In this document: positions 36,402-45,351 of the stretch, piece by piece
How the letters are laid out: each line of letters opens with the position of its first letter
Position numbering within the stretch: position 1 is the first letter of the stretch
From: Alphaproteobacteria bacterium
Lineage (GTDB): Bacteria; Pseudomonadota; Alphaproteobacteria; Micavibrionales; Micavibrionaceae
DNA: 57,445 bases
Direction of reading: 5' to 3'
Assembly (NCBI GenBank): GCA_022763065.1
Contig: JALEGH010000018.1
Span: forward strand, 1 to 57,445
Position numbers and translations under genes: made by a program
The notes under the pieces: generated by a model
The model's input: only the letters and a program-made list of their open reading frames with translations
The model's database searches: none
What the model was told of the DNA's origin: nothing

Positions 36402-37817
36402 TTACGATTTTTCAATAAAATCAACGGTCTTTTGTATGCGGACGTGGGTTTCTTCTTTGCCTAAAATCTCAATGGCTTCGAATAGGGCAGGGGATTGGTC
36501 GGTGCCTGTTATGGCCGCACGCAAGGGCATCATGACCTTGCCTAATTTGCCATCCACTTTTTCTTTGGCGATAGTTCGGCATATTTGTTCGATTTCTTCG
36601 TGAGTAAAGGTGTCAAGATTTTGGAGCGCACTGTTCAAAGCTTTAAGCACTTCGACAGATTCCGGTGTGAGCTGCTTGAGTGCCTTGTCGCTATATCCGT
36701 TCGGTGCGGCGCAGTAGAATTTGGCTTCTCCGGCCAATTGCACAAGTGTTTTGGAGCGCTCTTTTAAGCCGTCCATTCCCTTAAGCAACCGCGTACGGGC
36801 GATATCATCAAGCTCAATATTATGATGATCTTTTAAGAAGGGTATGACGAGCTCAATCAGGCGCTTATTATCACTTTCCTTGATGTAATGCGCATTGAGG
36901 CTTTCGAGTTTGTCGTAATCGAAATTGGAGGCGGCCTTATTAATGCCATCTAAATCAAATAACTCAACGGCGCGCGCGGTCGGGATAATTTCCTCATCAC
37001 CATGCGACCAGCCAAGGCGCAGGAGGTAATTGCGCATGGCCTCAGGCAAGTAGCCCATAGATTTAAATTCTTCTAACCCTGTGGCGCCGTGACGTTTGGA
37101 AAATTTCTTCCCGTCCGGCCCGTGAATAAGCGGTAAGTGCGCGTAAGTGGGTTGCTCCCACCCAAGCGCATCATAAATGACATTTTGGCGGAAGGTGTTA
37201 TTAAGGTGATCATCTCCGCGCATGACGTGTGTGATCCCCATATCATGGTCATCCACCACAACGGCGAGCATATAGGTCGGCGTGCCATCACTTCGCAGCA
37301 GAACAAAATCATCAATATGGTCATTTTCGATTTTTACTTCGCCCTGAACGCTGTCATTGATAAGGGCATGTCCCTCAAGTGGAGCCTTAATACGGATCAC
37401 CGGATCAATGCCTTCTGGCGCTTCGCTCTCGGTGCGTTCACGCCAACGCTTATCGTAAGAAACGGGCTTTCCTTTCGCTCTGGCTTCTTCGCGCATCTGC
37501 TCCAGCTCTTCAGGCGTGCAATAGCATTTATAGGCTTTGCCTTCGGCTAAAAGTTGATGGGCGACTTCGATATGGCGGTCTTTATTGGCGAATTGGGATT
37601 CCGGCGTGTTATCAAAATCAAGCTCCAACCATTTAAGCCCGTTCAAAATAACCTGCACGGCCTCTTCGGAATAACGTTCCCGGTCGGTATCCTCGATCCG
37701 AACCAAAAATTTTCCACCTGTATGGCGGGCATATAGCCAGTTAAACAGGGCCGTGCGTGCATTTCCGATATGCATAAAACCAGTGGGAGAAGGAGGGAAA
37801 CGGGTAATAACACTCAT
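36402..37817 (-). CDS. gltX: Glutamyl-tRNA synthetase
   Basis: This class I synthetase charges tRNA-Glu. The 471-residue product has the HIGH-type motif in [19 protein letters not shown] (His16) and the KMSKS-type motif KFSKRHGA near residue 240. The C-terminal anticodon-binding domain is helical and complete. Whether it is discriminating or also charges tRNA-Gln cannot be read from sequence here. An AAAGAGA site precedes the ATG. It is divergent from comEC, 60 bases apart. Confidence 0.97.
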   Translation of the reverse strand: MSVITRFPPSPTGFMHIGNARTALFNWLYARHTGGKFLVRIEDTDRERYSEEAVQVILNGLKWLELDFDNTPESQFANKDRHIEVAHQLLAEGKAYKCYCTPEELEQMREEARAKGKPVSYDKRWRERTESEAPEGIDPVIRIKAPLEGHALINDSVQGEVKIENDHIDDFVLLRSDGTPTYMLAVVVDDHDMGITHVMRGDDHLNNTFRQNVIYDALGWEQPTYAHLPLIHGPDGKKFSKRHGATGLEEFKSMGYLPEAMRNYLLRLGWSHGDEEIIPTARAVELFDLDGINKAASNFDYDKLESLNAHYIKESDNKRLIELVIPFLKDHHNIELDDIARTRLLKGMDGLKERSKTLVQLAGEAKFYCAAPNGYSDKALKQLTPESVEVLKALNSALQNLDTFTHEEIEQICRTIAKEKVDGKLGKVMMPLRAAITGTDQSPALFEAIEILGKEETHVRIQKTVDFIEKS

Positions 37818-37839
37818 TACATTAGGTCTCTTTTCAAAC

Positions 37840-37868
37840 TTTCAGCTTTAAATATTAGGCGCTATAGT
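37840..37868 (+). promoter_or_regulatory. Candidate comEC promoter
   Basis: TTTCAG at 37840-37845 and TATAGT at 37863-37868 are 17 bases apart. The expected start, near 37875, falls at the comEC start region, so the leader would be very short. Confidence 0.3.
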
Positions 37869-37876
37869 GGCGTGTT

Positions 37877-39997
37877 TTGCAAAAAATTCAAGAATTTATA
37901 ACGACTGAACTTAATAGTCAGAAAAATCACCTTTTTCTGTGGTGTCCGTTTTTCTTTGCCGGCGGCATTGCGATCTATTTTGGGCTGAAGGTCGAGCCAT
38001 CATGGTTTTTTCCGCTTTTTATCAGTGTGTCCGGTGCGCTTGGCATTGGTTTCATTTATAAACATCAAGACCGTAATCTTGTGTTTAAATGCATGCTTTA
38101 CGCGCTTGTATCTCTTTTTCTTGTGGGATGTGGTGTGAGTGTCGCCAAGTTCAAGACGCAACAAGCTTACACTCCGATGATCGTAAAGAAGATTTCTCCT
38201 GTGACGGTTGAGGGTGTGATTGAGAGCATTGAGCCGCAAGAAGAAAAGGGTGGTAGCCGCATTATTTTGCGGGATGTTAGGGTGGAGAAGTTAAAGCCTG
38301 AGGGTACGCCGCGCAAAGTCCGTTTAAAGGTACGCAAAGACCAAGACATTCAAACAGGTGATCATGTGCGTGTGCTTGCTGGGCTCAATCCGGCTTCCGG
38401 TCCTGTCGCGCCCGGCGCCTTTGATTTTCAACGTATGGCGTATTTTCAAGGGTTGGGCGCGGTTGGTTTTGCCTATAACGCGCCGGAGATTATCTCACGA
38501 AATGAAGGTGGGCAGAGTTTATCACTCGGCGTTTTGCGTGCCACGATTTCCGATACTATAGAAGAAAAGACCAAGGCTCCTTTTAGGGCTGTTATTACGG
38601 CGCTCATGACCGGGCAGCGTGGAGGCATTGCCGATCAGGACTGGGATGCGCTTCGTGGTTCTGGCTTGGCGCATTTACTGGCAATTTCCGGCTTGCATGT
38701 GGGGATGGTGGCAGGTGTCGTCTTTTTCTTCTCCCGCGCTTTCTTGGCGCTGTTTCCCGCATTGGCATTGAAATACCCCATTAAGAAGTGGGCGGCGGTG
38801 GCGGCTTTGATCGCGGCGGCGTTTTATACACTTATTGTTGGGGGGACAATTCCAACGCAACGTGCGCTCCTCATGACGGGGATTGTGATGTTGGCAATTA
38901 TGCTGGATCGTTCGCCTTTTTCTTTACGGCTTGTGGCTTTTGCGGGGTTTGTGGTGTTGCTGTTTTCACCTGAGAGCCTCACGAGTGTCAGTTTTCAAAT
39001 GTCATTTGCGGCGGTGACGGCGTTGATCTGCTTTTATGAATGGTTGCGCCCTGTCTGGTCCCGCGCGCATTCCCGCGCCGGAATATTACGCAAGGCGGGC
39101 TTATATGTTGTCGGGGTCATGCTCACGACAATTATAGCAGGCGTGGCAACGGGTTTGTTTTCACTCTTCCATTTTCAAAATTTTGCGCTTTATGGCGTGC
39201 TCGCCAATCTCGTAGCGGTTCCGATTATGAGCTTTATTGTCATGCCGCTTATTGTGTTGAGCTATTTGTTAATGCCACTTGGTTTAAGTTCTCTCACCTT
39301 ACCGTTGGTGCAAGGCGGGGTGGAATGGATTTTAGCCACCGCCCATTGGGTCAATAATATGGAAGGGGCTGTATTACATGTGCCAGCTTGGCCGCACTGG
39401 ATTTTTATTCTCATGGTGGTGAGTAGCTGGAGCTTTATTGTCTGGCAAGGGCGCTTCCGACTTATTATGATCGCGATTTTTATGATTTTGGTTTTACTGG
39501 CAGGTCTGTCAAAGCGTTCGGATATGTTGCTTTCTTCTGATTTGAGTTTAATGGCGCTAAAGGGGCAGAAGGGTAAGCTTTGGTTATCGAGTGGTAACAA
39601 AGACCGCTACGCGGCGGATAATTGGTTGCGCTTGAATGGCGAGGCTGGAGAAAAACAAAAGCGTATATGGCCCCGTGAGGGAGGCGCAAAAGGTTTTCCT
39701 TTCACATGCGATTCTTTGGGGTGTCGTGGTGTCATGAAGGGTTATCAAGTGTCGGTCGCTCATTCCCCTGCAGCAGCGTTAGAGGATTGCCAGTGGGCGG
39801 ATATTTTGATTTCTGCACAGCCTGTCAGTAAGCGCGAGTGCCAGAGCACTCAGTTCATTGATCGTTTTGATGTATGGCGCGAAGGCCCACATGCCATATG
39901 GTTTAGGGATAGTGGTATTAAAGTGAAGAGTGTTGAACAAGTTCGCGGCACTCGCCCTTGGACGCAAACAGTGGCCAAAAACCGCCAAGAGCAGTAG
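37877..39997 (+). CDS. comEC: ComEC/Rec2 family DNA uptake channel protein
   Basis: This inner-membrane protein family carries transforming DNA into the cytoplasm. The 706-residue product has an N-terminal region with two helices and an OB-like DUF4131 domain (~25-200), then the Competence domain (~225-520) with GSGLAHLLAISGLHVGMVAG and about eight helices. The C-terminal region (~520-706) appears shorter than a full metallo-beta-lactamase domain and shows no HxHxDH motif. That form is common in alphaproteobacteria. The only in-frame start near the N-terminus is TTG at 37877, so the exact start is unsure. Competence itself is not shown. Confidence 0.9.
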   Translation: MQKIQEFITTELNSQKNHLFLWCPFFFAGGIAIYFGLKVEPSWFFPLFISVSGALGIGFIYKHQDRNLVFKCMLYALVSLFLVGCGVSVAKFKTQQAYTPMIVKKISPVTVEGVIESIEPQEEKGGSRIILRDVRVEKLKPEGTPRKVRLKVRKDQDIQTGDHVRVLAGLNPASGPVAPGAFDFQRMAYFQGLGAVGFAYNAPEIISRNEGGQSLSLGVLRATISDTIEEKTKAPFRAVITALMTGQRGGIADQDWDALRGSGLAHLLAISGLHVGMVAGVVFFFSRAFLALFPALALKYPIKKWAAVAALIAAAFYTLIVGGTIPTQRALLMTGIVMLAIMLDRSPFSLRLVAFAGFVVLLFSPESLTSVSFQMSFAAVTALICFYEWLRPVWSRAHSRAGILRKAGLYVVGVMLTTIIAGVATGLFSLFHFQNFALYGVLANLVAVPIMSFIVMPLIVLSYLLMPLGLSSLTLPLVQGGVEWILATAHWVNNMEGAVLHVPAWPHWIFILMVVSSWSFIVWQGRFRLIMIAIFMILVLLAGLSKRSDMLLSSDLSLMALKGQKGKLWLSSGNKDRYAADNWLRLNGEAGEKQKRIWPREGGAKGFPFTCDSLGCRGVMKGYQVSVAHSPAAALEDCQWADILISAQPVSKRECQSTQFIDRFDVWREGPHAIWFRDSGIKVKSVEQVRGTRPWTQTVAKNRQEQ

Positions 39998-40009
39998 GCT
40001 TTGACCTAC

Positions 40010-40693
40010 TTAAGATAAGTTTGACGGGGATGGAGAAAAAGATCGTTGATCCAACGCATTTTGAATGGTTTTCTTTCGATCAGGTGTATTCGCCAATGCG
40101 GCTTTTTGGAAGGTCTCTCTTGCATTTGCAAATTGAGCAGCTCTATCTTCACTCATTTTTGAAGGATCTGATTCTTCAGATATATCATATTCCTTAAGGT
40201 TTTCTTCTATGTAGTTGGACACAATATTTTGTACAAAATATGCTTGTTCTTCATGCTCATTCATAGAAAAGTCCTTAAAAGAATGTCCGTTTTCTCTTTG
40301 AACATCATCTGCAATGGCATGTCCAAGTTCATGACCTAGATAAATTACTGATTTTGGATCGTCATGATATTCGAAATCTATGATGGCGCGGTCCGTTGGA
40401 TTATCTTGTCGTGTAAAATGAGGACCAAATTTTTCTGCAAAATCAGGGAATTCTTCTGCAAAGTTCGGTATGTACAAAGGACTAGCTTTGACGTCTTCCA
40501 TTGTTACTCCCGAAGGGCGGTATTGCTGCATTATTCTTTTGTCCGGTGTGGGTTCGCTTTTCTCCAGTATTTGGCATCTTTCTTCATCAGAAAGAATCTC
40601 GGCGGCATGTACGCCCAATTCAGGGTCAAACTCGCTTAACGCTGTGGTAATTATATTCTTCGCGTCTTGTAGAGGGATATAATCCTTTTTCAT
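40010..40693 (-). CDS. Putative small zinc metallopeptidase (HExxH + Glu)
   Basis: The 227-residue protein has the zinc motif HELGHAIADD (H121, E122, H125). A likely third ligand, E149 in EHEEQAYFVQN, lies 28 residues after H121. That spacing and the DDPKSVIYLGHELGHA context resemble the catalytic core of M3 oligopeptidases, but the protein is far shorter than that family. NleD-like M91 proteases are an alternative. No signal peptide or membrane segment is seen. I chose the ATG at 40693. The gene lies downstream of lexA on the same strand, 51 bases away, and converges with comEC. Confidence 0.7.
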   Translation of the reverse strand: MKKDYIPLQDAKNIITTALSEFDPELGVHAAEILSDEERCQILEKSEPTPDKRIMQQYRPSGVTMEDVKASPLYIPNFAEEFPDFAEKFGPHFTRQDNPTDRAIIDFEYHDDPKSVIYLGHELGHAIADDVQRENGHSFKDFSMNEHEEQAYFVQNIVSNYIEENLKEYDISEESDPSKMSEDRAAQFANARETFQKAALANTPDRKKTIQNALDQRSFSPSPSNLS

Positions 40694-40744
40694 CCCAGCA
40701 TTTTGACATAAACTGTAAGCTTGGAACAAATTTAAGCTTATCTT

Positions 40745-41407
40745 TTAATGATAAGTGCGCATGAGACTGGCGAGGACGCCTTGGATTTGCACTTGTTCGG
40801 GCGTGTAGACTTGTGGTTCATGCTCATCATTTTCAGGAAGAAGAACAATCTTTCCGCCATCACGTTTTAAGCGTTTGAGCGTGACTTCTTCCCCGTCAAC
40901 CAGAGCCACGACGATCTCTCCATCTCGTGCTTGCTCTGTCTTTTTGATGATAACCGTATCACCATCATGGATACCGGCTTTAATCATCGAATCCCCATCA
41001 ACTTCAAGCGCGTAATGCTCTCCAGAACCCATCATATTGGGCGGGAGATCGACAGTTCCATTTTCATCACGAATGGCTTCAATAGGGGAGCCAGCCGCGA
41101 TACGACCATAAAGCGGAATCGAGTTCATTTGAGCGGCTGCAACCAAGGAAGCTGGTGCGCTTTCGGTATTGCGAGGAGCAGCATTTTCATACCCTTCTGG
41201 CAGGCGTTTTATTTCAAGCGCACGGGCGCGGTGAGGGAGGCGCTCCAGATAGCCACGCTCAACTAAAGCCGTAATGAGCCTGTGAATGCCAGATTTGGAT
41301 TTAAGCCCTAGTGCTTCACGCATTTCATCGAAGGAGGGCGCTATTGAACCCTGCTGCATTCTTTCATTGATGAAGAGTAAAAGATCGCGTTGCTTTTGCG
41401 TCAGCAT
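40745..41407 (-). CDS. lexA: LexA repressor
   Basis: This is the SOS regulator, which self-cleaves when RecA is activated. The 220-residue product begins MLTQKQRDLL, with a winged helix-turn-helix (~25-55, IAPSFDEMREALGLKSKSG). The cleavage site is A105-G106 in GRIAAGSPIEA. The catalytic dyad is S140 (VDGDSMI) and K178 (VTLKRLK). I chose the ATG at 41407 with GGGAG upstream. A candidate tandem LexA site lies 50-75 bases upstream. Confidence 0.97.
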   Translation of the reverse strand: MLTQKQRDLLLFINERMQQGSIAPSFDEMREALGLKSKSGIHRLITALVERGYLERLPHRARALEIKRLPEGYENAAPRNTESAPASLVAAAQMNSIPLYGRIAAGSPIEAIRDENGTVDLPPNMMGSGEHYALEVDGDSMIKAGIHDGDTVIIKKTEQARDGEIVVALVDGEEVTLKRLKRDGGKIVLLPENDEHEPQVYTPEQVQIQGVLASLMRTYH

Positions 41408-41456
41408 ATGAGGGCTCCCGTTTATGTACGAATTATTGACCAAATAATGGTTAAAT

Positions 41457-41482
41457 GTTCGCTTATTATTCTATATTCGTTC
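41457..41482. promoter_or_regulatory. Candidate tandem LexA operator
   Basis: Three half-site-like tetramers repeat every 11 bases: GTTC (41457-41460), ATTC (41468-41471) and GTTC (41479-41482). The alphaproteobacterial SOS box is known as GTTC-N7-GTTC, so this reads as two overlapping boxes sharing a one-mismatch central half. It lies upstream of lexA and fits autoregulation. Confidence 0.6.
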
Positions 41483-41515
41483 TTGTTTTGTGTCAATATC
41501 TTTTAGGAAGATTTT

Positions 41516-42307
41516 TTATTCATTTCCTAAAATTTCGCGGGTGGCCTTGGCAATATCGTCTTCACGCATCAGGCTCTCTCCGATTAAAAAGGCCTCATAT
41601 CCAGCCTCTTTAAATTTTTGAACGTCCTGATAATTATATAGACCACTTTCGGCGACCATGAAAATGTTTTTTGGATTTTTTTTTGCTAGGTCTAACCCTA
41701 TTTGATGGTCAATACCAAGTGTTTTGAGGTTGCGGTTATTGACACCAATCATCATGGGGTTAAGGTCAAGTGCACGGTTCAGTTCATTTTCATCATGCAC
41801 TTCAACAAGTACGTCCATATCCAAAGCAACAGATAAATTATATAACTCAGACGCTTGTATGTCTGACAGGCATGCCATGATGAGCAAGATGCAATCTGCC
41901 CCTATCGCGCGGGCCTCATAAATTTGATAGGGGTCAATCATAAAATCTTTGCGCAAAATCGGCAGGCTGACATTCTTTTTAATTTTGCGTAAATAGTCAT
42001 TATGTCCTTGGAAATAAGGGATATCGGTGAGTACGGAAAGGCAAGTTGCCCCGTTTTGTTCATAAGTCTTGGCAATTTCTACGGCATCAAAGTCTTCGCG
42101 GATAACGCCTTTGCTGGGCGAGGCTTTTTTGACTTCGGCGATGAGCGCAATTTCATCTTGTGCAGATTTGTTTTTAAGAGCCTTCAAAAAACCTCGTGGG
42201 TGTTCTTGTTGCTCAATTTTGTCTTCTAACTCTTCAAGGGGAGCGAACGCTTTTTGCGCAGCCACATGCTCTTTTTTACGGGCGCAAATTTCATCTAGTT
42301 TATTCAT
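41516..42307 (-). CDS. trpC: Indole-3-glycerol phosphate synthase
   Basis: It closes the indole ring in tryptophan synthesis (CdRP to indole-3-glycerol phosphate). The 263-residue TIM barrel has ALIAEVKKASPSKGVIREDF with catalytic Lys, the LSVLTDIPYFQG segment, ILRKDFMIDPYQI, GVNNRNLKTL, and the phosphate site AESGLYN and AFLIGESLMRE. It is monofunctional, with no TrpF fusion. The start overlaps the trpD end by 8 bases. Confidence 0.97.
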   Translation of the reverse strand: MNKLDEICARKKEHVAAQKAFAPLEELEDKIEQQEHPRGFLKALKNKSAQDEIALIAEVKKASPSKGVIREDFDAVEIAKTYEQNGATCLSVLTDIPYFQGHNDYLRKIKKNVSLPILRKDFMIDPYQIYEARAIGADCILLIMACLSDIQASELYNLSVALDMDVLVEVHDENELNRALDLNPMMIGVNNRNLKTLGIDHQIGLDLAKKNPKNIFMVAESGLYNYQDVQKFKEAGYEAFLIGESLMREDDIAKATREILGNE

Positions 42308-43316
42308 TTGTGAACTCTATATATTTTTCCAAAAGGTCAAAGGCTTTACCGCTGTCAATGGCTTTTGCTGCTTGTTCTGTGCCGTCTTTTAGTGTGCGGG
42401 CTCGCCCATGAATGTTTAAAGCAGCCGCGCTATTGGCCAGTACAATGTCGCGGTAAGCGTTCTTTTTGCCGTGTTTTAGAATGGCCAGAAGTGCGGCTGC
42501 ATTGGTACTCGCGTCACCGCCTTTAAGCTCATTGGCTTGCGCAATCTCCAAACCGAATTCATCAGGTGTGACGATGTCTTGTGTGATATTGCCATTATCT
42601 AACTTCACAATCGTCGTGGGCGCAGTGGTGGTAATTTCATCCAACCCGTCATGTCCATGCACCAGCCACGCGCGCTTGGTGCCTAGATTATGGAGCACTT
42701 GGGCCAGAGGTTTTAACCATTTGGGGGCAAAAACCCCGATGAGCTGAAATTTTGTACCTGCTGGATTGGCAAGCGGACCGAGAAGGTTGAAAATTGTCCG
42801 ATGTCCTATTTCCTTACGTACCTTGGCGACATGTTTCATGGCCTGATGATGCTTTGGCGCCATGAGAAAACAGAAATTGAGCTCTTTGAGTGCTTGTTCT
42901 AGTCGTGAGTGGGGCATATCCAGATTAACGCCGAGCTCTTCCAACACATCCGCCGCGCCGCATTTGGAGCTGGAGGCCCGGTTGCCGTGCTTGGCAACAG
43001 GAACACCGCAGGCGGCTGTGACAAGGGCAACGGCGGTCGAAATATTATAAGTATGCGCACCGTCTCCGCCTGTGCCGCAGCAATCAAGTGCGCCTTCAGG
43101 GGCTTGAATGGTAGAGGCAAGTGCACGTAGCGCTTTGGCGGCGCCTGTGATTTCTTCGGTGCTTTCGCCCCGTTCATGTAAAAGGCTTAAAAACTTGCTC
43201 ATTTGTGTTTCTGGAATATCACCTTGAAACATCATGCCAATGGCGTTTTGCATCTCTTCTTCAGACAGAGTGTAGCCTTCACTTATATGCTGAATGTAAT
43301 GGTCGAATGATGTCAT
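42300..43316 (-). CDS. trpD: Anthranilate phosphoribosyltransferase
   Basis: It transfers phosphoribose from PRPP to anthranilate. The 338-residue product has the PRPP loop CCGTGGDGAHTYNIS (GTGGD at 81-85), KHGNRASSSKCGAADVLEELG, and GPLANPAGTKFQLIGVF. It is a stand-alone enzyme, not fused to TrpG. It starts 12 bases after trpG and overlaps trpC. Confidence 0.97.
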   Translation of the reverse strand: MTSFDHYIQHISEGYTLSEEEMQNAIGMMFQGDIPETQMSKFLSLLHERGESTEEITGAAKALRALASTIQAPEGALDCCGTGGDGAHTYNISTAVALVTAACGVPVAKHGNRASSSKCGAADVLEELGVNLDMPHSRLEQALKELNFCFLMAPKHHQAMKHVAKVRKEIGHRTIFNLLGPLANPAGTKFQLIGVFAPKWLKPLAQVLHNLGTKRAWLVHGHDGLDEITTTAPTTIVKLDNGNITQDIVTPDEFGLEIAQANELKGGDASTNAAALLAILKHGKKNAYRDIVLANSAAALNIHGRARTLKDGTEQAAKAIDSGKAFDLLEKYIEFTNE

Positions 43317-43328
43317 ATTTTGCAGCCT

Positions 43329-43898
43329 TTAGAGCATGTTTAAAAAGTTTTGGAGCAGATCATGCCCGTGCTTGGTGGCGATGCTCTCAGGGTGAAACTG
43401 AACACCGTGAATGGGCTTGGTTTTATGCGCCAGTCCCATAATTAGGCCGTCATTGGTTGTGGCGGTTATTTCCAGTTCATCCGGCAGGTTTTCTTTTTCA
43501 ACAATTAGGGAGTGGTAACGCGTGGCTTCAAAAGGAGAGGGGAGGCTTTTAAATACGCTCTTTCCTTCATGGGTGATATCAGACGTCTTACCGTGAACGG
43601 GTTCAGGCGCACGGATCACTTTACCGCCAAAAATCTGACCAATGGCTTGATGTCCTAAACATACACCTAAAAGCGGAATATCATGCTCCAGATTTTCTTT
43701 GATAAGCTCTAAACAAATGCCGGCATGATCTGGATCGCCTGGTCCGGGGGAGATGAGAATGCCGCGTGGTTTGAGCTTGAATATCTCTGCCACTGTGATT
43801 TGATCATTGCGGTGTACTTGTGTTTCAGCACCTAGCTCACCTAAATATTGAACAAGGTTAAAAGTGAAGCTGTCATAATTATCTATGAGTAAAATCAT
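43329..43898 (-). CDS. trpG: Anthranilate synthase component II (glutamine amidotransferase)
   Basis: It supplies ammonia from glutamine to TrpE; a possible role in folate synthesis (PabA) cannot be excluded. The 189-residue class I amidotransferase has [22 protein letters not shown], nucleophile C80 in [11 protein letters not shown], and the His-Glu pair in [15 protein letters not shown] chose the ATG at 43898, which gives the usual N-terminus and lies at the expected start of a leaderless transcript. An ATG at 43904 would add two residues. It is separated from trpE by two plus-strand genes. Confidence 0.95.
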   Translation of the reverse strand: MILLIDNYDSFTFNLVQYLGELGAETQVHRNDQITVAEIFKLKPRGILISPGPGDPDHAGICLELIKENLEHDIPLLGVCLGHQAIGQIFGGKVIRAPEPVHGKTSDITHEGKSVFKSLPSPFEATRYHSLIVEKENLPDELEITATTNDGLIMGLAHKTKPIHGVQFHPESIATKHGHDLLQNFLNML

Positions 43899-43905
43899 CG
43901 CCATA

Positions 43906-43934
43906 TTTATGGAGATAAGCTGGACGGAAAGCAA
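43906..43934 (-). promoter_or_regulatory. Candidate promoter of trpGDC, giving a leaderless mRNA
   Basis: On the minus strand TTGCTT (43934-43929) and CATAAA (43911-43906) are 17 bases apart. The expected start is 43899-43898, which is the ATG of [11 protein letters not shown]. No Shine-Dalgarno sequence is seen. Confidence 0.4.
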
Positions 43935-43956
43935 GAGGCTTGCTAGTTTGGCCTGT

Positions 43957-44211
43957 ATGAGAAAACGTATTCCCAAACGCTCAGCCACGAGTTTCAAAGA
44001 CTATATCAAATTTATGGTGGTGGCGCTTGTCCTCTTGTTCATTGTCGATCAGTTTTTATTGAGCGGGGAACGCCCCTACGTCAATAAAATCAAGCAAGGT
44101 TACGCCCGTGAAAAAGCGCAAGAACAGCAGGTCATTGAGGAGCTTTTACCTCCCGCAATCGTCTACCCCGAAGAAGGCGAATATTTCGAGGCACCTATTT
44201 TGCCGGAGTGA
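43957..44211 (+). CDS. Unknown membrane-anchored protein, 84 residues
   Basis: A basic N-terminus ([18 protein letters not shown]) is followed by one transmembrane helix (residues ~19-34) and then a charged, Glu/Gln/Pro-rich tail. That is the layout of a bitopic inner-membrane protein with a periplasmic tail. No family is recognised. It is divergent from trpG, and its frame stays open upstream to 43885. No good ribosome binding site is seen, so the start is uncertain. It may form a unit with the next gene. Confidence 0.55.
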   Translation: MRKRIPKRSATSFKDYIKFMVVALVLLFIVDQFLLSGERPYVNKIKQGYAREKAQEQQVIEELLPPAIVYPEEGEYFEAPILPE

Positions 44212-44231
44212 TGACTGCTTACACAAACAGA

Positions 44232-44260
44232 TTGAATTATGTAAATTTATATGTTACTGT
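44232..44260 (+). promoter_or_regulatory. Candidate promoter of the 44269 gene, giving a leaderless mRNA
   Basis: TTGAAT at 44232-44237 and TACTGT at 44255-44260 are 17 bases apart, with the expected start near 44267, two bases before the ATG at 44269. There is no Shine-Dalgarno sequence. Confidence 0.3.
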
Positions 44261-44268
44261 ACTTCGCT

Positions 44269-45351
44269 ATGACACAGACGCAATTGACAAGTGTAAAAAA
44301 TTCTTTGCTTTCACCTCTTCTTCCGGGGGAGCAGCAAGTTGAGGGTCTTGGGCGCTATATGGATTGTTCCGACAATCCTTATGATCTTCGTCCGGCGGTG
44401 AATTTAATTCTGGATGCTGCCAACAAGTTGCACATGACATTGCCGGAAGATCAACCACTTGTGGTTTTGATTGGTAAGTTTCATAGCATATCTGCGCATG
44501 TAGAATTGAGCCATCTTGTTTCATCACGTTTGTTGGAAAATGAAGAAAGCTTTATGGTGAGTTGTGAGTTTCCACATAATCACTGGGGTATGGTGGCGAA
44601 GACAGCTATTTGTTCAGATATACCATCAGATCTTTATTATAACCCTTCTGATTACGATGAAGTTGGACAAGCGTTTTTAACAGGCTATCTTGGCTTTGAT
44701 AGCGTTGAAGTTTCACCTGTTGCCAAAAGCAATTTGATGGCTTTTTGGCAGAAAAATGTAATCCCTGCATTTCCAAGCGATGCGGCCAGAAAGCAGGGTG
44801 TTTTCGATTTAGGTGATCAATTTACAGCAGCGGCTGTAGCAAAATATGATGCACCGTTGACATCGGAAGCAATTACGCAAGCCCCTGGTGTTGCGGCACG
44901 TAATTTCGCTATGGCGAGTTTGGGGGTAAGGCGCGCAAAAAAACAAGGTAAGAAAATTATACTACAACCAACTGGTCTAGCGCATCTTTTGGGGTGGGAA
45001 CCAGAGGGCTGTGAACATCTTGAGTCTTTGTGTCAGGCATATAAAAAAGCTGGTGCGGCCGTGCTTCCTGTTTTTCTTGTCTCCAGTGATATTGGCTTAG
45101 GGTGTAATGTATTGCCTGAGTCTGCACATCAGGCTTTACCTGAAACGGTCGTGATTGATGGTCTTGCGAATGAAAGATTTAAAGGGGATCAAACAGGAGA
45201 AGAGGTCTTCATTGATAAGATTCATCGGCATTCCGGTGGCGAAATTCGGTCTTATGATGCGTTAAATCAAAGGTCCCGCTATCAAGCGCTTGCTGTAGAA
45301 GAAACGCGGAATGTGATTGGGCGTTATAAGCAGGCTCAGGCAAATCTTTAG
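44269..45351 (+). CDS. Unknown protein with TraB/ChaN-like sequence pattern
   Basis: The 360-residue protein has VVLIGKFHSISAH (residues 65-77) and RNFAMASLGVRRAKKQGK (211-228) followed by GLAHLLGW (236-243). These fit the loose pattern G-x-x-H ... R-N/D-x-x-M-A ... G-x-x-H-x-x-G shared by ChaN, TraB/GumN and erythromycin-esterase-like proteins. The usual Glu of the first motif is Lys here, so catalysis may be lost. No signal peptide is seen. I chose the ATG at 44269; one at 44251 would add six residues. The end overlaps the end of trpE by 4 bases. Confidence 0.65.
   Translation: MTQTQLTSVKNSLLSPLLPGEQQVEGLGRYMDCSDNPYDLRPAVNLILDAANKLHMTLPEDQPLVVLIGKFHSISAHVELSHLVSSRLLENEESFMVSCEFPHNHWGMVAKTAICSDIPSDLYYNPSDYDEVGQAFLTGYLGFDSVEVSPVAKSNLMAFWQKNVIPAFPSDAARKQGVFDLGDQFTAAAVAKYDAPLTSEAITQAPGVAARNFAMASLGVRRAKKQGKKIILQPTGLAHLLGWEPEGCEHLESLCQAYKKAGAAVLPVFLVSSDIGLGCNVLPESAHQALPETVVIDGLANERFKGDQTGEEVFIDKIHRHSGGEIRSYDALNQRSRYQALAVEETRNVIGRYKQAQANL

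Noticed and set aside
39993..40010. Hairpin AGTAGG/CCTACT at the comEC end as a terminator
   Set aside because: The stem is only 6 bases and has no T run on either strand. It overlaps both stop codons and may be chance.
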